From Pectobacterium parmentieri (GTDB lineage: Bacteria > Pseudomonadota > Gammaproteobacteria > Enterobacterales > Enterobacteriaceae), in NCBI RefSeq assembly GCF_001742145.1, contig NZ_CP015749.1:1612001-1676000 (forward strand): DNA of 64,000 bases. The letters are read 5' to 3'. Position 1 is the first letter of the stretch; each line of letters begins with the position of its first letter. Below the pieces are notes generated by a model. That model had not been told where the DNA came from, ran no database searches, and saw nothing but the letters and a program-made list of their open reading frames with translations. Of the stretch, positions 58,875-64,000 are shown one piece after another. Both the position numbers and the translations under genes were made by a program.

Positions 58875-59312
58875 ATGAGTATAAAAAATTTCCTTTTACA
58901 GCACAACTGCATTCAACTCGGCGTGCTATGTGAAACATGGGAAGAGGCTATTCATTGCGCCGCAAAACCATTAGTCAGTGCAGGATGTATTACGAAGAAC
59001 TATCCGCTTGCCGTAATAGACAGCACGAAAAAATACGGTCCTTATTATGTTTTTGATGAAGGTGTCGCTATTCCTCATGCGCGCCCTGAGTGCGGTGTCA
59101 TTGAAAATTGTTTTAGTTTACTGACGTTGCAAACACCACTTTCTATTCAGGGAAGTGAGCCTGTAGATATTTTAATCATGTTCGGTGGCGTTAACAGCGA
59201 TGCACATATTACAGAAGGCATTGCCTCCATCGTCAGCCTATTAGAACAGGACGACATGCTCTCTCGTATTCGTTGTGCCACCACAGCAGATGATATTGTC
59301 GGAGTATTATGA
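58875..59312 (+). CDS. PTS EIIA component (UlaC/mannitol-fructose type)
   Basis: A 145-residue EIIA with phosphorylated His68 in the motif VAIPHARPE. It receives phosphate from HPr and passes it to EIIB. It overlaps the next gene by four bases (ATGA), so the two are translationally coupled. Confidence 0.93.
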   Translation: MSIKNFLLQHNCIQLGVLCETWEEAIHCAAKPLVSAGCITKNYPLAVIDSTKKYGPYYVFDEGVAIPHARPECGVIENCFSLLTLQTPLSIQGSEPVDILIMFGGVNSDAHITEGIASIVSLLEQDDMLSRIRCATTADDIVGVL

Positions 59313-59842
59313 AAACGCTTATTTTAGTAAATGGTATACCGGCATCAGGGAAAAGCACAGTAGCACGTATTATTGCTGACGAATTGCATCTCCCACGGTT
59401 AAGCCTCGATGAAATAAAAGAGCCATTTATGATGCAATTCTGCGAAATCATCGATAGGTCGTTAAATAGGAAACTAGGGTTCGCCGCATATCAGGCGATG
59501 TTTAACATCGTCAGGCAGGCTCCAGATAATAGCATTTTCATACTTGATGCCTGGTTCGGCTTTCGTGAAAAGTCGATATTACAGGAATATCTGGCGTCGT
59601 GTGATGTCAAGCATCCGCTTGAAATATGGAATGCTATTTCACCTGAACGGGTTGTGGAACGGTATCAAAAAAGAATGAATGAAAGAATAAAAGGCCACCC
59701 CGGTGATGAGTATCTCCCGGAGTTAATTTCACTCGCACATCAGGCACAGCCAATGTGTATTGGAAAGTGTTACACGGTTGATCAGGATAAGGAAATTAAT
59801 CATCAGGAATTAATTCAATGGATCAAAACACACCTGGATTAA
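59309..59842 (+). CDS. P-loop kinase-like ATPase in the PTS operon
   Basis: A 177-residue AAA_33-type nucleotide-binding protein. It has Walker A GIPASGKST (residues 9-17), a middle FILDAWFGF segment that resembles a Walker B, and arginines in PERVVERYQKRMNER that fit a lid. It could phosphorylate a small molecule or sugar acid; the target is unknown. It is coupled to EIIA by a four-base overlap. Confidence 0.75.
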   Translation: MKTLILVNGIPASGKSTVARIIADELHLPRLSLDEIKEPFMMQFCEIIDRSLNRKLGFAAYQAMFNIVRQAPDNSIFILDAWFGFREKSILQEYLASCDVKHPLEIWNAISPERVVERYQKRMNERIKGHPGDEYLPELISLAHQAQPMCIGKCYTVDQDKEINHQELIQWIKTHLD

Positions 59843-59879
59843 TCGCTTATTTATATTACTTTTTATGAGGGTAATTATT

Positions 59880-60779
59880 ATGAACACCATGACAACAGCC
59901 GAACACCGAGGATATCAATTAATTTGTAACGCAACGGGCGCCATGATGGTTATTGCCTGCGATCAACGTGGCGGGATGCGAACATTATTAGCACCAACAT
60001 CTGATGCGCAGGCTGCGATTACCAATGAAACATTAGGAAAAACAAAATATGACATCACTCGCTATCTGGCGGCTGAGGCGGGCTGTGTGCTGGTTGACCC
60101 GATCTGCGCCATACCGGGCCTGATAGACGAAAATATTTTGCCTCGCGATACTGGCCTGCTCATCGGCCTTGATGCTTCTGGCTGGGAAACGAGCCCGGAA
60201 GGCTATCGGATCTCCACTATGGTTGAGGGCGTAACGGCCCGTAAAGTACGTGAATGGGGTGCCACTGGCGGAAAAATCATGATCTACCTTCGCCCAGATA
60301 TCCCAGACGCTAATACCCGTAATCTTGAAACACTTCGTGCCGTGATTCGGGACTTTGCACAGGAAGATTTACTGCTCGTCGTCGAATTTCTCACCTATTC
60401 CCTGGAAAATGAATCCCGCGAAGCCTATACCCTCCGCCTGCCCGAGCTCATTCCGGCGGGCTGTCAGGCCTGTATCGATCAAGGAGCAAAAGTCTTGAAA
60501 ATTCCTTATCCTGGATCGGATGAAGCCTGTGCGCGCGTGACCACACTCTGCGGTGAAATACCCTGGGCCGTACTGTCTGCGGGCGTCGATCACGCCACCT
60601 TTCTCCCTCAGGTAGAGAGCGCGTTAAAAAATGGCGCTTCTGGCGTCATTGCTGGCCGCTCTCTCTGGAAGGATTGCATCTCGCTCGATCGCAACGTTTC
60701 TAAAGAGAAGCTCTCCACGGTTGCCGTCTCCCGTCTCAACGATATTCAGGCGCTGTTAAAACGGTATCAACGCCCCTAG
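59880..60779 (+). CDS. LacD-type class I aldolase
   Basis: A 299-residue protein of the tagatose-1,6-bisphosphate / sulfofructose-1-phosphate aldolase family. The start at 59880 (MNTMTTAEHRGYQLICN) follows GAGGG. Motifs VIACDQRGGMRTLL and the Schiff-base lysine Lys207 in AKVLKIPYPGSDE are present, as well as SAGVDHATF. LacD enzymes cleave several ketohexose bisphosphates. As the last gene of the operon it would split the product of the PFK-like kinase. Confidence 0.88.
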   Translation: MNTMTTAEHRGYQLICNATGAMMVIACDQRGGMRTLLAPTSDAQAAITNETLGKTKYDITRYLAAEAGCVLVDPICAIPGLIDENILPRDTGLLIGLDASGWETSPEGYRISTMVEGVTARKVREWGATGGKIMIYLRPDIPDANTRNLETLRAVIRDFAQEDLLLVVEFLTYSLENESREAYTLRLPELIPAGCQACIDQGAKVLKIPYPGSDEACARVTTLCGEIPWAVLSAGVDHATFLPQVESALKNGASGVIAGRSLWKDCISLDRNVSKEKLSTVAVSRLNDIQALLKRYQRP

Positions 60780-60793
60780 TTCAGACGAAATGC

Positions 60794-60815
60794 TGCGCTC
60801 TCTCAGGGGAGCGCA
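60794..60815 (+). terminator. Hairpin after the PTS operon
   Basis: TGCGCTC and GAGCGCA pair around an 8-base loop, 14 bases after the aldolase stop. The following bases are only weakly T-rich. Confidence 0.45.
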
Positions 60816-61019
60816 CTTCCCTATTAATAGACGGCAAAACACCGTTCTTTTTTATCCCATCGGCGATCTTTATCCATCGAACACAGTCGATTCGTCAATT
60901 GCCGCGCCTCCAAAACTCAGCTATAACTAAATGAACCACGATGATTTTTTGACAGGAGCCAGCGGGAAGGCAGCACACGGGATCTCATCTACAGGCTTGT
61001 TATGTTAGGGGGCGCGCTG

Positions 61020-62561
61020 ATGGCTATATCGACGGATAATCAGGTAAAAAAAACACTTCGCCTGAGTGATGGACCGGACTGGACATTTGAGTTATTGCGG
61101 GTTTATCTCGACGAGATTGATCGGGTAGCCAAGCTGTATCGTCTGGCAACCTATCCTCATCAGATCGAGGTAATCACCTCAGAACAAATGATGGATGCCT
61201 ATTCCAGCATAGGTATGCCGATCAACTATGCCCATTGGTCGTTCGGGAAAAAATTTATCGAAACCGAACAGCGGTACAAGCACGGGCAGCAGGGGTTGGC
61301 ATATGAAATCGTCATTAACTCCGATCCCTGTATCGCTTACCTGATGGAAGAAAATACGCTACCGATGCAGGCGCTCGTCATGGCACACGCCTGCTACGGA
61401 CATAATTCGTTCTTCAAAGGCAACTATCTGTTCCGCAGTTGGACCGACGCCAGCTCTATCGTTGATTATCTGCTCTTTGCCCGGCAGTATATTGCGCAAT
61501 GCGAAGAGCGCTATGGCGTGGATGAGGTCGAGCACTTGTTAGACTCTTGCCATGCGCTCATGAATTACGGCGTTGACCGCTATAAGCGTCCGCAGAAAAT
61601 TTCGCTCGAAGAGGAAAAATCTCGCCAGAAAAGCCGCGAGGCCTATCTGCAAAGCCAGGTCAACGACCTCTGGAAAACCTTACCGCGCCGCGAACAGGGT
61701 GCAGCACCAGAACAAGCGAGACGCTTTCCGCAAGAGCCGCAGGAAAACCTGCTCTACTTTATGGAGAAGAATGCCCCGCTGCTCGAACCCTGGCAGAGAG
61801 AAGTGTTACGCATCGTGCGGAAAGTCAGCCAGTATTTCTATCCGCAGAAACAGACGCAGGTAATGAATGAAGGCTGGGCCACCTTCTGGCACTACACCAT
61901 TCTGAACCATCTCTATGATGAAGGCCGGGTATCCGAGCGATTCATGCTGGAATTCCTGCACAGCCATACCAACGTGATTTATCAGCCGCCGTACAACAGC
62001 CCGTATTACAGCGGCATCAATCCGTATGCACTGGGCTTCGCGATGTTTCAGGACATCAAGCGTATTTGTCAGTCGCCGACAGAGGAAGATCGCTACTGGT
62101 TCCCCGATATCGCGGGTAAAGACTGGCTTGATACGCTGCATTTCGCGATGCAGAATTTCAAGGATGAGAGCTTCATCAGCCAGTTCTTATCACCTAAATT
62201 GATGCGCGACTTCCGGCTATTTACCGTGCTAGACGATGACCGAAACAACTATCTGGAAATTGCCGCGATTCACGACGAAGAAGGTTATCGTTTGATCCGA
62301 CAAGAGCTGTCTGCACAGTACAATCTGAGCCATCTGGAGCCCAATATTCAGGTCTGGAACGTGGATTTGCGCGGCAACCGAGCGCTGACACTGCGATACG
62401 TTCCGCATAACCGCGCCCCCTTAGATAAAAGCAGTCAGGAAGTGTTAAAACACGTCCATCGCCTGTGGGGGTTTGACGTTTATCTGGAGCAGGCTAACTC
62501 GGATGGCAGCATTGAGCTGATTGAACGCTGTCCGCCGCGTAACGGAGCAGCATCCGCATAG
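61020..62561 (+). CDS. ycgB: SpoVR family protein YcgB
   Basis: A 513-residue protein very similar to E. coli YcgB. The start at 61020 follows AGGGGG; the in-frame ATG at 61002 lacks a good site. Conserved segments are LSDGPDWTFELL, YPHQIEVITSEQMMDAYSS, HACYGHNSFFKGNYLF, NEGWATFWHY and LEFLHSHTN. Its function is unknown, but it belongs to the PrkA-YeaH-SpoVR stress set, the other two genes of which are at 48.9-52.2 kb. It is convergent with fadR, as in E. coli. Confidence 0.96.
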   Translation: MAISTDNQVKKTLRLSDGPDWTFELLRVYLDEIDRVAKLYRLATYPHQIEVITSEQMMDAYSSIGMPINYAHWSFGKKFIETEQRYKHGQQGLAYEIVINSDPCIAYLMEENTLPMQALVMAHACYGHNSFFKGNYLFRSWTDASSIVDYLLFARQYIAQCEERYGVDEVEHLLDSCHALMNYGVDRYKRPQKISLEEEKSRQKSREAYLQSQVNDLWKTLPRREQGAAPEQARRFPQEPQENLLYFMEKNAPLLEPWQREVLRIVRKVSQYFYPQKQTQVMNEGWATFWHYTILNHLYDEGRVSERFMLEFLHSHTNVIYQPPYNSPYYSGINPYALGFAMFQDIKRICQSPTEEDRYWFPDIAGKDWLDTLHFAMQNFKDESFISQFLSPKLMRDFRLFTVLDDDRNNYLEIAAIHDEEGYRLIRQELSAQYNLSHLEPNIQVWNVDLRGNRALTLRYVPHNRAPLDKSSQEVLKHVHRLWGFDVYLEQANSDGSIELIERCPPRNGAASA

Positions 62562-62597
62562 CAGAACACGGCTACACCAGTACAAAGCGACAAAGAC

Positions 62598-62632
62598 AAA
62601 GGGGATTCAGGCAGCAACCTGAATCCCCTTTT
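62598..62632. terminator. Bidirectional terminator between ycgB and fadR
   Basis: A perfect 14-bp stem (AAAGGGGATTCAGG and its complement) with a 6-base loop lies in the convergent gap, with A's before and TTTT after. Confidence 0.9.
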
Positions 62633-62661
62633 CACGCATTCACCATGAAGCGTAGGACGAT

Positions 62662-63381
62662 TTAGCGGCGCACTTCCGCGATATCTCGCGGGATGGCGCT
62701 CTGCATACTGTGCCAGATCGCTCCACTTTCTTTACCGTAATGTCTGACGACATCCATAACCTGATCGTACAACTCTTCGCTGCGCAACGTTTCCAACCGA
62801 CTGTAAAAATTCACCGCCAATTTACGGGCTTCTGGGTTGGAGAAATAATATCGCCCTACGCGAATATATAACCCTTTCAGACCATTTAGGATCAGGCCAT
62901 AAATCGGGTTACCAGAGGCGAAAGCCAAACCACGGAACACGTTGTAGTCAAGCTGCGCAAAAGCATCTGCACTGTCGTCAACCGCGCTTGACTGTGTTAA
63001 CACATCGCGCACCTTTTCAGGATTATGCCGTAACGCCGTCCGAATAAAGATAGCGGCAATATTGGTGCGCACTGCCAGCAGGTTATCGATCAGTTGCGGG
63101 ACGCTATCGTGATCGAGCCGAGCCAACGTTTCCAGAATGTTGAGTCCAGAGGTTTCCCAGAAATTGTTAATCTTTGTCGGTTTCCCGTGCTGTATCGTCA
63201 GCCAGCCATCGCGGGCTAAGCGCTGAAGCACCTCGCGCAGGGTAGTACGGGTCACGCCAATCAGTTCGGAAAGCTCTCTTTCCGCGGGCAAAATAGAGCC
63301 AGGAGGAAAGCGGTTATTCCATATACTTTCGATAATGTATTCTTCCGCGAATCCAGCCGGACTTTGCGCCTTTATAACCAT
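62662..63381 (-). CDS. fadR: Fatty-acid metabolism regulator FadR
   Basis: A GntR-family regulator that represses fatty acid breakdown and activates fatty acid synthesis, released by long-chain acyl-CoA. The 239-residue protein has the winged helix ([31 protein letters not shown]) and an acyl-CoA-binding helical C-terminus. It is divergent from nhaB, as in E. coli. Confidence 0.97.
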   Translation of the reverse strand: MVIKAQSPAGFAEEYIIESIWNNRFPPGSILPAERELSELIGVTRTTLREVLQRLARDGWLTIQHGKPTKINNFWETSGLNILETLARLDHDSVPQLIDNLLAVRTNIAAIFIRTALRHNPEKVRDVLTQSSAVDDSADAFAQLDYNVFRGLAFASGNPIYGLILNGLKGLYIRVGRYYFSNPEARKLAVNFYSRLETLRSEELYDQVMDVVRHYGKESGAIWHSMQSAIPRDIAEVRR

Positions 63382-63611
63382 GTGTTTGATAATCCGTAGC
63401 GGTGATTGCCGAAAAAAGCCGAATCATAATACCAGACGAAAGAATCATGATATAGCGCCGTACTCAGGCCCCGAACCATTTCAATGAAAAATTGTGACTA
63501 CAAACCGCCCTCTCACAGCGCAGAACGGTAGACTTATGACCGTTTGTAAAGTTTTTACTATATGATAAAAACCATCAAGCTATTCTAACGCATAAGGATT
63601 CTCTACCTATT

Positions 63612-64000
63612 ATGATCGCTATGCCTCTCCATCGTGCGCTGTTAAGAAATTTTCTGGGATACGCGCCAGACTGGTACAAACTGACTATTTTTGGTTTCTT
63701 GCTGATTAACCCGCTGCTGTTCTATTTTGTCAGCCCGTTCTGGGCCGGTTGGTTATTGGTCGTGGAGTTTATTTTTACACTCGGCATGGCGCTGAAATGT
63801 TATCCGCTACAGCCCGGTGGCCTGCTGGCGCTAGAGGCAATCGTCATCGGCATGACCAGCCCACAGCAGGTGTGGCATGAAGTCACAGGGAATATTGAAG
63901 TTCTCATGCTGTTGGTGTTTATGGTGGCAGGTATCTATTTCATGAAGCAACTGCTGCTGTTTGTGTTTACCAAACTATTGTTGCGCATCCATTCCAAGCC
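63612..64000 (+). CDS. nhaB: Na+/H+ antiporter NhaB, N-terminal fragment
   Basis: An open frame from 63612 runs off the end of the window. The translation ([17 protein letters not shown], then [23 protein letters not shown], and [18 protein letters not shown]) matches the start of NhaB, an inner-membrane antiporter for sodium and pH balance. The ATG at 63612 or at 63621 could be the start. Confidence 0.9.
   Translation, partial: MIAMPLHRALLRNFLGYAPDWYKLTIFGFLLINPLLFYFVSPFWAGWLLVVEFIFTLGMALKCYPLQPGGLLALEAIVIGMTSPQQVWHEVTGNIEVLMLLVFMVAGIYFMKQLLLFVFTKLLLRIHSK

Overview
The window is chromosomal DNA of a gammaproteobacterium of the order Enterobacterales, most likely a pectinolytic soft-rot species such as Pectobacterium. 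Nearly every core gene has a recognisable E. coli counterpart in familiar order (trpCBA; ompW-yciCBA-tonB-yciI; yciY-cls-yciU-opp; adhE-tdk-hns-galU-rssBA-ychJ-purU-tRNA-Tyr; xthA...topB-ydjA-sppA-ansA-pncA-yeaC-msrB-gapA-yeaD-yeaE-mipA-prkA-yeaH; dadA...spoVR-fadR-nhaB). A KdgM-type oligogalacturonate porin next to ompW points to a plant-pectin lifestyle. The genus is an inference from gene content.

Layout. 1-3.6 kb holds the end of the trp operon. 3.7-9.3 kb holds envelope genes: kdgM, ompW with an FNR box, yciC/yciB/yciA, tonB with a Fur-like box, and yciI. 9.4-13.4 kb has a chemoreceptor, the 58-residue yciY gene, cardiolipin synthase and yciU. 13.4-20.8 kb is an oligopeptide transporter with two tandem binding-protein genes (oppA, oppA2). 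A nearly 1 kb AT-rich leader with a strong Fur-like box precedes adhE. tdk, hns, galU, rssB-rssA, ychJ and purU lead to a tRNA-Tyr gene with a stringent-type promoter and two 3' repeat units that each carry the tRNA tail, as in the E. coli tyrT/rtT locus.

31.5-34.6 kb is an AT-rich accessory island at a synteny break. It encodes a DUF4225-like protein with a Gly-rich membrane region, five tandem 90-residue membrane-protein paralogues (the last frameshifted), and a convergent orphan hcp gene. I read it as a type VI secretion effector/immunity module with an expanded, recombining immunity array. It is the best candidate for an undescribed system.

34.8-52.2 kb is again conserved: a tandem glycine riboswitch in front of a glycine transporter/TRIC gene, DNA repair and topology genes, sppA, ansA-pncA (asparagine and NAD salvage), msrB, gapA with a perfect CRP box, and the stress kinase pair prkA-yeaH behind a sigma-54 promoter. 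A hemerythrin gene with an NsrR-type operator, an MFS transporter and dadA follow.

55.6-60.8 kb is a second accessory block. It is a seven-gene operon with a complete Ula-type PTS, a divergent 6-phosphofructokinase-family kinase, a LacD-type aldolase, a P-loop kinase and an orphan coiled-coil protein. It sits between dadA and spoVR, which are adjacent in E. coli, and probably encodes uptake and catabolism of an unidentified sugar. The window ends with fadR and the start of nhaB.
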